From Xanthobacteraceae bacterium (GTDB taxonomy: Bacteria > Pseudomonadota > Alphaproteobacteria > Rhizobiales > Xanthobacteraceae), in NCBI GenBank assembly GCA_019745775.1, contig JAIESR010000052.1, positions 16,814 through 80,813 of the forward strand: a stretch of DNA of 64,000 bases. The letters are read 5' to 3'. Each line of letters opens with the position of its first letter. The stretch's first letter is position 1. The position numbers were made by a program, and so were the translations under genes. Under the pieces are notes generated by a model. The model searched no databases. It saw only the letters and a list, made by a program, of their open reading frames with translations, and was not told the origin of the DNA. This document shows, piece by piece, positions 33,125-41,310 of this stretch.

Positions 33125-33271
33125 CCACGACCACCAGACTTACAATGCTGTGACGATCAGCCCGCCATGGCATGCTGGCGTTCGCTGGCGCGGATTCAGT
33201 ATTCTACTGATACAAAGAGCAGGCCAGCCACAAGGCCGCGATAAAGCGACTGCCGGGGAAGGAAAGCTCGC

Positions 33272-34309
33272 ATGGATATCGGACGCCTCGCGGCGCGCAG
33301 CGTCGATTGCGTCGTCGCCTGTACCGTTGCGCTATTGACCGCGGAGGCATCGGCGCAAGATGCCGTCGCCGAATTCTATCGCGGCAAGACCATCACCATT
33401 GGCGTCGGGTTTACAGCCGGCGGCGGCTACGACCTGCACGCACGTACCCTCGCCCGCCACATGGGCAAGCACATCCCGGGCAGCCCCAACATCGTGGTCA
33501 AGAACGCGCCGGGCGCCGCCGGATTGATTCTCGCCAACCAGCTCTTCAATACTGCGCCGAAAGACGGCACAGACATCGCGACCTTCGACCGAGCAATTCC
33601 GCTTGAGCCGTTGGTGGCTCCAGAACGCGCACGGTTCGACACGCTCAAGTTCAACTGGATCGGCTCGACCGACAACGATGTCAGCACCTGCTTCTCCTGG
33701 CACTCATCGCCGGTGAAGACGTTCGCCGACGTGCTCGAGCGCGAGTTGGTGGTGGGCGGGACCGGTACCGGCGGCAACGCACATTTCTATCCCAAAGTGC
33801 TCAATGCCGTGCTCGGCGCAAAGTTCAAGGTCGTCCCCGGTTATCCCGGGTCGGCCGAGGTCCTGCTCGCGATGGAGCGCGGCGAGACCGAGGGCTTCTG
33901 TTCGATGGGATTCGTCACGCTCGAATACACACGGCCCGATTGGGTGCGCGACAGGAAGGTCAACCAACTCGTTCAGCTCGGCCTCGCCAAGAACAAGAAC
34001 CACATGGACGTGCCGCTGGCGCTCGACTTCGCCAAAACCGCGGCCGACAAGCAGGTCATTGAATTCGTGGTGTCGCCCAACTTGTTTGCCCGGCCGTTCA
34101 CGGCGCCTCCGGGCGTACCGGCGGATCGGGTCGCGGCGCTGCGCAAGGCGTTCAACGCCACGCTCGACGATCCCGACTATCTCGCCGAGGCGAAGCAGCG
34201 CAAGATGCAGGTGCTGCTGGTGCGCGGCGAGGAAATCGACGCCGTGCTCAGGCGCATTTTCAGCATGCCTCGCTCCGTCATGGATCGGGTCAGGAACGCC
34301 ATCAAGTGA
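33272..34309 (+). CDS. Bug-like periplasmic receptor, two-cysteine subgroup (paralogue 2)
   Basis: The 345-residue protein has a signal peptide ending near TAEASAQD, then AVAEFYRGKTITIGVGFTAG and GGGYDLHARTLARHMGKHIP. Conserved cysteines sit in STCFSWHSSP and TEGFCSMGF, at positions equivalent to the other paralogues. It is less similar in the second half (AKNKNHMDVPLALDFAKTAA). RBS GGAAGGAAAGC. It follows the molybdopterin subunit and precedes an acyl-CoA dehydrogenase, so it may report or bind a substrate of that section. Confidence 0.85.
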   Translation: MDIGRLAARSVDCVVACTVALLTAEASAQDAVAEFYRGKTITIGVGFTAGGGYDLHARTLARHMGKHIPGSPNIVVKNAPGAAGLILANQLFNTAPKDGTDIATFDRAIPLEPLVAPERARFDTLKFNWIGSTDNDVSTCFSWHSSPVKTFADVLERELVVGGTGTGGNAHFYPKVLNAVLGAKFKVVPGYPGSAEVLLAMERGETEGFCSMGFVTLEYTRPDWVRDRKVNQLVQLGLAKNKNHMDVPLALDFAKTAADKQVIEFVVSPNLFARPFTAPPGVPADRVAALRKAFNATLDDPDYLAEAKQRKMQVLLVRGEEIDAVLRRIFSMPRSVMDRVRNAIK

Positions 34310-34441
34310 GGCTCGCACGGGCCCACGAAACTGGTGTCACGGTTCGCAAATTCCCTTTATCCAATCCGCGCGTCCAACAAGGAATTTCTCCCAACCGAAC
34401 CACCCAGGGCTATAGACTTGCAACGCCAGACGAGGACTGCA

Positions 34442-35593
34442 ATGGACTTTGAACTGCCGGAAGAACTGCGGCTCCTGAAGGACAACCTGCGCAAATTCGT
34501 CGACAAGGAGCTGATCCCGCGCGAACGCGAGACCGTCAACAACGTCCAGCTCCAGAAGGACCTGCAGAAGGACCTCCGCCCCAAGGTCGACGAGCTCGGC
34601 CTATGGCACTACGACGTGCCGGAGGAATTCGGCGGGCTCGGCCTCGGCATGCTGGCCAAGGTCATCGTCTGGAGCGAGATTTCGCGCACCACCGCGCTGC
34701 CGGCGCGCTACCTCAGCATTTTCGGATTTCCGGTCAGCCCGATCCTCTACACGCTCGAAGGCCGCGCCCGCGACGAATACCTGATGCCGGTGATCCGCGG
34801 CGAGAAGACCTCGTGCTTCGCGCAGACCGAGGCCGATGCCGGCTCCGATCCCGCCGCCATGCGCACCACCGCGGTGCGGGACGGCGACCACTACGTGATC
34901 AACGGCGTCAAGCGTTTCATCACCAATGCCGACGAGGTCGACTTCGCGCAGGTGTTCGCAGTGACCGATCCGGAGAAGCGCGCCCGCGGCGGCATCACCG
35001 GTTTCCTGGTCGACATGAACACGCCCGGGCTGAAGGTCTCCGCCTCCTACGACCTGATGGTCGACGACCGGCCCTGCGAGCTTGTGTTCGACAACGTCCG
35101 CGTGCCGGTGTGGAAGCGGATCGGCAACGAAGGCGAGGGCTTCAAGCACGCGCAGTCCTGGATCAATTCCGGCCGCATCCGCCACGGCGCCCGCTCGCTC
35201 GGCGTGATGGAGCGCTGCTTCGAGCTCGGCTCCTCCTACGCCAAGCAACGCAAGACCTTCGGCGCGTACCTGGCCGAGCGGCAGTCGGTGCAGTGGCCGC
35301 TCACCGACATCTACATGGACATGCACAAGCTCAAGCTGATGCTCTACCACGCGGCCTGGAAATACGACCGCGGCGACGACTGCCGCGAGGACGCCTTCAT
35401 GGTGAAGATCTTCGGCGACGAGCGTTCGTTCTGGGCCGCCGACCGCGTCATGCAGATCCACGGCGGCATGGGACTGTCGAAGGAGCTGCCGATCGAGCGA
35501 TTCTTTCGCGATCAGCGCAGCATGATGATCACCGAAGGCGCGGTGGAAGTGCTGCGCATGGCGCTGGCACGGATGATACTGAATGTGAGGTAG
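34442..35593 (+). CDS. Acyl-CoA dehydrogenase
   Basis: The 383-residue FAD-dependent acyl-CoA dehydrogenase begins MDFELPEELRLLKDNLRKFV. It has the FAD/substrate motif CFAQTEADAGSDPAAMRTTA near residue 132, the central beta-barrel ending DVRPCELVFDNVRVPVWKR-like text near 215 (read as RPCELVFDNVRVPVWKR), and the C-terminal signature VMQIHGGMGLSKELPIERFF near 335. It should form a double bond in a CoA thioester and pass electrons to ETF. The ATG at 34442 is preceded by GAGGACTGCA; upstream in-frame ATGs lack an RBS. It belongs to the run of catabolic genes with UbiD and the dehydrogenase subunits. Confidence 0.92.
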   Translation: MDFELPEELRLLKDNLRKFVDKELIPRERETVNNVQLQKDLQKDLRPKVDELGLWHYDVPEEFGGLGLGMLAKVIVWSEISRTTALPARYLSIFGFPVSPILYTLEGRARDEYLMPVIRGEKTSCFAQTEADAGSDPAAMRTTAVRDGDHYVINGVKRFITNADEVDFAQVFAVTDPEKRARGGITGFLVDMNTPGLKVSASYDLMVDDRPCELVFDNVRVPVWKRIGNEGEGFKHAQSWINSGRIRHGARSLGVMERCFELGSSYAKQRKTFGAYLAERQSVQWPLTDIYMDMHKLKLMLYHAAWKYDRGDDCREDAFMVKIFGDERSFWAADRVMQIHGGMGLSKELPIERFFRDQRSMMITEGAVEVLRMALARMILNVR

Positions 35594-35601
35594 CATGCCA
35601 C

Positions 35602-35629
35602 TTCCAATTTTTGGAATCTGTTATATATT
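35602..35629 (+). promoter_or_regulatory. higBA promoter with TTCCAA-TTT-TTGGAA operator
   Basis: A 6-bp inverted repeat with a 3-bp centre (35602-35616) overlaps the -35 position. TATATT (35624-35629) is the -10. The predicted start of transcription falls at about 35636, on the ATG of higB. This suits HigA autoregulation. Confidence 0.5.
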
Positions 35630-35635
35630 TGAATG

Positions 35636-35947
35636 ATGATAGTCGTCGGCCTGGACTTGATCGAGCGATGCTTCGCTGCACGTCCTAGCCATAAGGGTGT
35701 CAGGGCTGCTCGGTCGCAATTCGACGTATGGCTCGCCATCGCCGGTGGAGCCACATGGCGAAACCCAGAGGACGTCAAGCGCTCGCATCCAAAAGCGAGC
35801 ATCCTTAAAGGTGGTCGTGTCGTATTTAACATCAAAGGGAACGACTTCCGACTTGTCGCAGCTCTCAACTATCAAGCGGGCGTTCTTGTCATCCGCTTTT
35901 TCGGTACTCACGCCGAGTACGACGATGTCAATGCGGAGACTGTGTAA
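35636..35947 (+). CDS. higB: HigB-family toxin (mRNA interferase)
   Basis: The 103-residue protein matches the HigB toxin family: AIAGGATWRNPEDVKRSHPK, RVVFNIKGNDFRLVAALNYQ near residues 60-80, and VLVIRFFGTHAEYDDV at the end. HigB is a RelE-like ribosome-dependent RNase. No Shine-Dalgarno precedes the two adjacent ATGs (35633, 35636), and the -10 box is six bases upstream, so the message may be leaderless. The stop overlaps the higA start by one base. It is locally lower in GC than its neighbours, which suggests acquisition as a module. Confidence 0.87.
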   Translation: MIVVGLDLIERCFAARPSHKGVRAARSQFDVWLAIAGGATWRNPEDVKRSHPKASILKGGRVVFNIKGNDFRLVAALNYQAGVLVIRFFGTHAEYDDVNAETV

Positions 35948-36348
35948 TGGATGCGACGTTGATCTTGATCGATAGCGATGCGGAGCTTGTTCGCGCTCGC
36001 AAACTCGTTGACCGCCTTATGGCATCGAACGCACCGGCTGATGCCGCCCGGCTCGCCGCACAGGCGCGGCTGATTGCCGCCCATGAGGAAAGCAAGTGGC
36101 CGCGCCGTGCGCCGCGGACTTCGGAAATCATCCGCTACCTCATGGACCAGCACGGCCTTTCCCGCGCGGATATGGTCCCGATTCTGGGCACCGCGAGCCG
36201 CGTGAGCGAAGTCCTGCGCGGAAAAAAGGGGCTGAGCATAACGATGGTTCAGCGCCTGCGCGCCCGCTTCGCCGTTCCCGCCGACCTTCTTCTACCGCCG
36301 GCAAGGAAGGTGTCGCGCCGGCGCCCTGCCAAACGGGCGGCGGCGTAA
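35947..36348 (+). CDS. higA: HigA-family antitoxin with HTH domain
   Basis: This 133-residue protein has an N-terminal helical part (LVRARKLVDRLMASNAPADA) and a C-terminal XRE-like HTH (LSRADMVPILGTASRVSEVL, about residues 72-91, then RGKKGLSITMVQRLRARFAV). It has a very basic tail (RKVSRRRPAKRAAA). It should neutralise the HigB toxin and repress the shared promoter. The start overlaps the toxin stop (TAATG). Toxin-first gene order is typical of hig loci. Confidence 0.87.
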   Translation: MDATLILIDSDAELVRARKLVDRLMASNAPADAARLAAQARLIAAHEESKWPRRAPRTSEIIRYLMDQHGLSRADMVPILGTASRVSEVLRGKKGLSITMVQRLRARFAVPADLLLPPARKVSRRRPAKRAAA

Positions 36349-36437
36349 GGCGGCTTGCGGTCTGACCGGCCGTTCGACAACGCCCACCGATTGCGACTAC
36401 AATCGACGCGTTAGCCCTGATCCGCACGGAGATACGC

Positions 36438-37904
36438 ATGGCCTTTGCCGACACCGCCGTCCAATCGCACGTTCACTATCGCGGTTTGCGCGACTGGCTC
36501 GACAAGGTGCAGGGCATGGGCGAGCTGCTCTGCGTCAACGGCGCCGACTGGAACGTCGAGATGGGCAGCATCACCCAGATGCTGACCGAGAAATCGAACG
36601 GCACCGCGCCGGCCATCCTGTTCGACGAAATCCCGGGCTACGCGAAAGGCTTCCGCACCCTCTACGGCCACTTCTCCTCGATCAAGCGCGTGGCGCTGAC
36701 CCTCGGCCTGCCGCTCCAGCACGACCGCAAGGTCGATATCGTGCAGCGCTATCACCAGCGCATGCAGAACATGAAGACGCTACCCCCGCGCTTCGTAAAA
36801 GATGGCCCGGTGCTGCAGAACGTGCTCGAGGGCGACAAGGTCGACGTCTTGAAGTTCCCGGTGCCGCTGCACCACGAGAAGGACAAGGCCCGCTATATCG
36901 GCACCGCTTGCTGCGTCATGACGCAGGACCCCGACTCCGGATGGTTCAATCTCGGCGCCTATCGTTCGCAGGTCTATGACCGCAACACCGTCGGCTGCCA
37001 GATCACCGAGGGCAAGCACGGCCGCATTCACCGCGACAAGAATTTCGAGCGCGGCAAGCCGATGAAGGTCGCGATCGTGTGCGGCCAGGACCCGCTGTTG
37101 TTCATGCTGGCGTCGTCGCCGCTGCCGGAGATCAGCGAACTGGACATTGCCGGCGGCCTGCGCGGCGAGCCGATCGACGTGATCAAGGGCCCCTACACCG
37201 GCTTCCCGATCCCGGCCGACGCCGAGATCGTGCTCGAAGGCGAGACCGTGCCCAGCCAGGTGCGGCAGGAAGGACCGTTCGGCGAATGGATGGGCTACTA
37301 CTCCGACGACACGCAGCCGCGTCCTTATGTGAACGTCAAGACGATCCTCTATCGCAACGATCCGATCCTCTGCTGCGCGCCGCAGCACAAGCCGGTCGAC
37401 GAGACCGGGCTGCTCAAGGGCGTCGCCGGCGCCGCGCAGATCTGGAGCGCGCTCGAAGCGTCGGGCGTGCCGGAGATCCTCGGCGTGTGGAATCACGAAG
37501 CCGGCCCCGCGACGCGCTTCACCGTCGTCCAGATCAGGCAGCGCTATCCCGGCCACGCCCGGCAGGCGCTGCACATCGCCGCCGCCTGCCAGGGCGGCGC
37601 CTATGCCGGCAAGTGGACCGTCGTGGTCGACGAGGACATCGACGCCGGCGAGCTCGACCAGGTGCTGTGGGCGATGTGCACGCGGTTCGATCCCAACGTC
37701 GACATCGACCTCATCCAGAAGGCCTGGGCGTCGAAGCGCGATCCGCTGTTCCTGCCCGGCAACTTCAACAACCGCATCCTGATCGACGCCTGCATCCCCT
37801 ACGACATGAAGCTGAAGGGTACATTCCCGACCGTGGTCGATGTCAGCGACGACCTGCGCGGCAAGCTGCGCGCCAAGTTCCCGCACATCTTCCCGCCGAT
37901 GTGA
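36438..37904 (+). CDS. UbiD-family prenylated-FMN decarboxylase
   Basis: The 488-residue protein is a complete UbiD family member. Catalytic residues can be placed: Arg176 in NLGAYRSQVY, Glu268 and Glu273 in RQEGPFGEWMGYY, spaced like the Arg173/Glu277/Glu282 set of fungal Fdc1. The family performs reversible decarboxylation of aromatic or unsaturated acids using prenylated FMN made by UbiX. No ubiX lies in the window. Length is typical of catabolic UbiDs. It is followed by three tandem receptor genes. With the molybdopterin dehydrogenases and acyl-CoA dehydrogenase nearby, degradation of an aromatic or heteroaromatic acid is likely. Confidence 0.9.
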   Translation: MAFADTAVQSHVHYRGLRDWLDKVQGMGELLCVNGADWNVEMGSITQMLTEKSNGTAPAILFDEIPGYAKGFRTLYGHFSSIKRVALTLGLPLQHDRKVDIVQRYHQRMQNMKTLPPRFVKDGPVLQNVLEGDKVDVLKFPVPLHHEKDKARYIGTACCVMTQDPDSGWFNLGAYRSQVYDRNTVGCQITEGKHGRIHRDKNFERGKPMKVAIVCGQDPLLFMLASSPLPEISELDIAGGLRGEPIDVIKGPYTGFPIPADAEIVLEGETVPSQVRQEGPFGEWMGYYSDDTQPRPYVNVKTILYRNDPILCCAPQHKPVDETGLLKGVAGAAQIWSALEASGVPEILGVWNHEAGPATRFTVVQIRQRYPGHARQALHIAAACQGGAYAGKWTVVVDEDIDAGELDQVLWAMCTRFDPNVDIDLIQKAWASKRDPLFLPGNFNNRILIDACIPYDMKLKGTFPTVVDVSDDLRGKLRAKFPHIFPPM

Positions 37905-37920
37905 TTATCCGATGCACAAT

Positions 37921-38036
37921 CTCTCTCGGCCTCATGGTGAGGAGCGCACAACGTGCGCGTCTCGAACCATAGGCCGCCCGGCTCGGGCCGCCCTATCCTT
38001 CGAGACGGCGCTGACGCGCCTCCCAGGATGAGGGCG
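37921..38036. repeat. Intergenic palindromic repeat, family A copy 3
   Basis: This is the same family as 136-243 and 13429-13530 (CTCTCTCGGCCTCATGGTGA, then CGTCTCGAACCAT and CTATCCTTCGAGACGGCG), slightly longer in the centre. It fills the gap between the UbiD gene and the first tandem receptor. Confidence 0.85.
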
Positions 38037-38065
38037 GATTGAGATCGCGAACAGGGAGAAAATTA

Positions 38066-39073
38066 ATGCCACGTGTCGTCCTTGCCACCCTCCTAGCCGT
38101 GCTCGCCCTTCCCGCGCACGCGCAAAGCGTCGCGGACTTCTACAAAGGCAAATCGGTCACCCTGGCGATCGGTTTCCCGGTCGGAGGCGGCTACGACCTC
38201 TATGCGCGCACGCTTGCGCGACACATGGGCAAGCACATTCCGGGCAATCCCGCGATCGTGCCGCAGAACATGCCGGGCGCCGGAGGTTTGCGGGTCGCGC
38301 AGTTCCTGTTCACCACGGCGCCGAAGGACGGGCTGGCGTTCGGCACCTTCACGCGCATGGCCGGCATCGCCCCGCTGCTCGATCCCAGCCTGAAATACGA
38401 CAGTGCGAAGTTCACCTGGCTTGGCGCCATCACCGACGCCGTCAGCGTGTGCACCACCTGGCACGCGTCGCCGGTGAAAACCTGGAAGGATTTTATCGAG
38501 AAGCCGGTCTCGTTCGGCGGGACGGGCGTGAACAACGAGACCGATATCTTCGCCAACGTGTACAAGAACGTCTTCAACGCCAATCTCAAGCTTGCGTCCG
38601 GCTATCAGGGCACGGCCGGCATCATGCTGGCCATGGAGCGCGGCGAGCTCGACGGCGTCTGCGGCATCGACTGGACCACGCTCAAGGCCCAGCGCCCGCA
38701 TTGGATCAAGCAAAAGCAGATCAACGTCCTCGCCCAGACCGCGTTCCGGAAGGACCCCGACCTGCCGCACGTGCCGCTGATCATGGAGCTGACCAAGGAC
38801 CCCGAGAAGCTCCAAATCCTGAAACTGTTCGTGTCGTCGCACGAGCTGGCGCGCCCGTTCGCCGCGCCGCCCGGCCTGCCGGCCGACCGCGCCGAAGCAT
38901 TGATCGCCGCCTTCAATGCGACGATGAAGGATCCTGAATTCCTGGCGGAAACCGCCAAGCACCAGATGGAAGTCGCGCCGGTCAGCGGCAAGAAGCTCGC
39001 CGAAATGCTGGCTGAAATCTACACCACACCCGAGGACATCATCGCGAAGGCCAGGATCGCGATGACGCGTTGA
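38066..39073 (+). CDS. Bug-like periplasmic receptor, two-cysteine subgroup (paralogue 3, tandem 1)
   Basis: The 335-residue protein has signal peptide MPRVVLATLLAVLALPAHAQ and mature start SVADFYKGKSVTLAIGFPVG. It has the GGGYDLYARTLARHMGKHIP core and conserved Cys119 (SVCTTWHASP) and Cys189 (ELDGVCGIDW). The ATG at 38066 follows GGGAGAAAATTA. It is the first of three adjacent, closely similar genes after UbiD (gap of 10 bases to the next), apparently a tandem duplication. It should bind an acid in the periplasm. The membrane partner is not encoded here. Confidence 0.87.
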   Translation: MPRVVLATLLAVLALPAHAQSVADFYKGKSVTLAIGFPVGGGYDLYARTLARHMGKHIPGNPAIVPQNMPGAGGLRVAQFLFTTAPKDGLAFGTFTRMAGIAPLLDPSLKYDSAKFTWLGAITDAVSVCTTWHASPVKTWKDFIEKPVSFGGTGVNNETDIFANVYKNVFNANLKLASGYQGTAGIMLAMERGELDGVCGIDWTTLKAQRPHWIKQKQINVLAQTAFRKDPDLPHVPLIMELTKDPEKLQILKLFVSSHELARPFAAPPGLPADRAEALIAAFNATMKDPEFLAETAKHQMEVAPVSGKKLAEMLAEIYTTPEDIIAKARIAMTR

Positions 39074-39083
39074 GGTTTCCAGG

Positions 39084-40106
39084 ATGCGTTACCTGCCAAC
39101 TGTCCTGACGCGCTCCGTCGTGGTGGGATTGCTTGCCTGCTCCTCGGCGCACGCCCAGAGCGTCGAAGAATTCTACACCGGCAAGACCATCAACCTCGCG
39201 ATCGGCTTCACGCCCGGCGGCGGTTACGATCTCTACGGACGGCTGGTGGCGCGTCACCTCGGCAAACATATCCCCGGCAAGCCCGCGATCGTCGCGCAGA
39301 ATATGCCCGGCGCCGGCAGCATGCGCGCCGCGCAGCATCTTTATTCGATCGCGCCAAAGGACGGCACCGCGCTCGCGACCTTCGGCCGCCAGATGGGGAT
39401 CACGCCGCTGCTCAACCCGGCCGCGCAATACGACGGCACCAAATTCACCTGGCTCGGCAGCGTCACCAACGAGGTCTCGACCTGCGTCACCTGGAACACG
39501 TCGGCGGTGAAGGATTGGGCCGGACTCTTGAAAAATCCCGTGACCTTCGCCGGCGACGGCCCCGGCGCCGACCCAGATGTGTTCGCGAACCTCTACAACA
39601 ACGTGTTCAACACCAAGATCAAGATCATCTCCGGCTATCGCGGCACCAATCCGATGATCCTCGCGATGGAGCGCGGCGAGGTCGATGGCTTCTGCGGCCT
39701 GTCGTGGAGCACCGTGAAGTCGCGCCACATGGACTGGTTCAAGAACAAGACCATGAACGTGCTGGTGCAGGCGGCGCTGCAAAAGGAAGCCGACATTCCG
39801 GACGTTCCGCTCGCGCTCGACCTCGCCAAGACCGAACAGCAGCGGCAGGTACTCAAGGTATTTCTCTACGGGCAGGAGATGGCGCGGCCATTCGCGGCAC
39901 CGCCCGGCATCCCCGCCGATCGCAGAGCGGCGCTGGTCGCTGCTTTTGAGAAAATGCTCAAGGACCCGGAATTTCTCGGCGAGATCAAGAAGCTCAACCT
40001 CGACCTCAATCCGATCAGCGCGTCCGCCATCGACGGGATGCTGAAGGAGCTCTACGCCACGCCTAAGGATGTACTTGAACGGGCGGCGCAGGCGGCAACC
40101 AAGTGA
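39084..40106 (+). CDS. Bug-like periplasmic receptor, two-cysteine subgroup (paralogue 4, tandem 2)
   Basis: This 340-residue protein has a signal peptide ending CSSAHAQ, then SVEEFYTGKTINLAIGFTPG. Conserved cysteines sit in STCVTWNTSA and EVDGFCGLSW, and the C-terminus reads MARPFAAPPGIPADRRAALV. It is most similar to the third tandem copy. Its TGA overlaps a GTG that could start the next gene. The duplicated receptors differ mainly in the middle ligand region (DGPGADPDVFANLYNNVFNT), so they may bind related but distinct solutes. Confidence 0.87.
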   Translation: MRYLPTVLTRSVVVGLLACSSAHAQSVEEFYTGKTINLAIGFTPGGGYDLYGRLVARHLGKHIPGKPAIVAQNMPGAGSMRAAQHLYSIAPKDGTALATFGRQMGITPLLNPAAQYDGTKFTWLGSVTNEVSTCVTWNTSAVKDWAGLLKNPVTFAGDGPGADPDVFANLYNNVFNTKIKIISGYRGTNPMILAMERGEVDGFCGLSWSTVKSRHMDWFKNKTMNVLVQAALQKEADIPDVPLALDLAKTEQQRQVLKVFLYGQEMARPFAAPPGIPADRRAALVAAFEKMLKDPEFLGEIKKLNLDLNPISASAIDGMLKELYATPKDVLERAAQAATK

Positions 40107-40144
40107 CCGGGCTCAAGCACCCCATGAACAACAAGAGACATGCG

Positions 40145-41161
40145 ATGAACTTCCGCCTCCCTGCCCTCGCTGCGATAAGCATTCTGGTCGGCCTCACGCC
40201 GGCGCACGCGCAAAGCGTCGAGGAATTCTACCGCGGCAAGAGCATCACGCTCGCCATCGGCTTCACGCCGGGCGGCGGCTACGATCTCTATGCGCGCCAT
40301 CTCGCCCGCTACATGGGCAAGCACATCCCAGGCAACCCCACGATCGTGCCGCAGAACATGGCCGGCGCCGGCTCGCTGCGCGCCGCGAATTTCATCTATT
40401 CCGCGGCGCCCAAGGACGGCACCGCCTTCGGCACCTTCGCGCGCACCACCGGGCTCAATCCGCTGCTCGAAAGCGGCGCGACGTTCGACGGCACCAAGTT
40501 CACCTGGCTCGGCAGCGTCACCAACGACATCTCGCTGTGCGTGACCTGGCACACCTCCAAGGCCAACAATTGGGAGAACTTCCTGAAGGTCCCGACCGCC
40601 TTGGGTGGACAGGCGCCGAGCTCGGAACCCGATATCTTCGCCAATCTCTACAAGAACGTGTTCGGGGCGCCGGTCAAGCTCGTCGCGGGCTATCCCGGAA
40701 CCAACGAAATCACGCTGGCGATGGAGCGCGGCGAGGTCGACGGCCTGTGCGGCCTGTCGTGGAGCACGATCCAGACCCGCCACCTCGCGTGGCTGAAGGA
40801 GAAGAAGATCAATCTCCTGGTGCAGGCGTCGTTCAAGAAAGACCCCGAGATCGGCAACGTACCGCTGGTCATGGAGCTGACCAAGGACACCGAGAAGCTG
40901 CAGATCCTGAAGCTCATCCTCGCGGCGCAGGAAATGGCGCGCCCGTTCGCGGCGCCGCCGGGCATCCCGCGCGACCGCGCCGCCGCGCTGAGGGCCGCGT
41001 TCAACGCCACCATGAAGGACCCGGAGTATCTCGCCGACGCCAGGAAATCGCGCATCGACGTCAATCCTGTGACCGGGGCGGAGATCGACAAGCTACTGGC
41101 CGAGCTCTATGCCACGCCCAAGGACGTGATCACGAAGGCCAGCCAGGCGATCTCGAGGTAG
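40145..41161 (+). CDS. Bug-like periplasmic receptor, two-cysteine subgroup (paralogue 5, tandem 3)
   Basis: The 338-residue protein starts MNFRLPALAAISILVGLTPA (signal peptide, cleavage after HAQ). The ATG at 40145 has AAGAGA upstream; an overlapping GTG at 40103 and an ATG at 40124 lack an RBS. It has SVEEFYRGKSITLAIGFTPG and the GGGYDLYARHLARYMGKHIP core. Cysteines sit in SLCVTWHTSK and EVDGLCGLSW. It is followed by a repeat and the second molybdopterin-binding dehydrogenase gene. The likely role is periplasmic acid binding for this catabolic section. Confidence 0.87.
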   Translation: MNFRLPALAAISILVGLTPAHAQSVEEFYRGKSITLAIGFTPGGGYDLYARHLARYMGKHIPGNPTIVPQNMAGAGSLRAANFIYSAAPKDGTAFGTFARTTGLNPLLESGATFDGTKFTWLGSVTNDISLCVTWHTSKANNWENFLKVPTALGGQAPSSEPDIFANLYKNVFGAPVKLVAGYPGTNEITLAMERGEVDGLCGLSWSTIQTRHLAWLKEKKINLLVQASFKKDPEIGNVPLVMELTKDTEKLQILKLILAAQEMARPFAAPPGIPRDRAAALRAAFNATMKDPEYLADARKSRIDVNPVTGAEIDKLLAELYATPKDVITKASQAISR

Positions 41162-41198
41162 AGGTTGGTGGCAAGACCTAGTAAACCGCTCATCCACG

Positions 41199-41280
41199 CG
41201 TCATTGCAAGCGTAGCGAAGCAATCCAGAACCATAGTCAAGAATTGGATTGCTTCGTCGCTTCGCTCCTCGCAATGACGA
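41199..41280. repeat. CGTCATTGC inverted repeat, family E
   Basis: Arms CGTCATTGCAAGCGTAGCG...GAAGCAATCC (41199-41226) and GGATTGCTTCGTCGCTTCGC...GCAATGACG (41246-41280) pair imperfectly. This intergenic repeat type is widespread in Bradyrhizobium-like genomes (established knowledge). It lies between the third receptor and the dehydrogenase subunit gene. Confidence 0.8.
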
Positions 41281-41310
41281 ACGATGACGGATCGTTCGGA
41301 GAAAGCTGAT

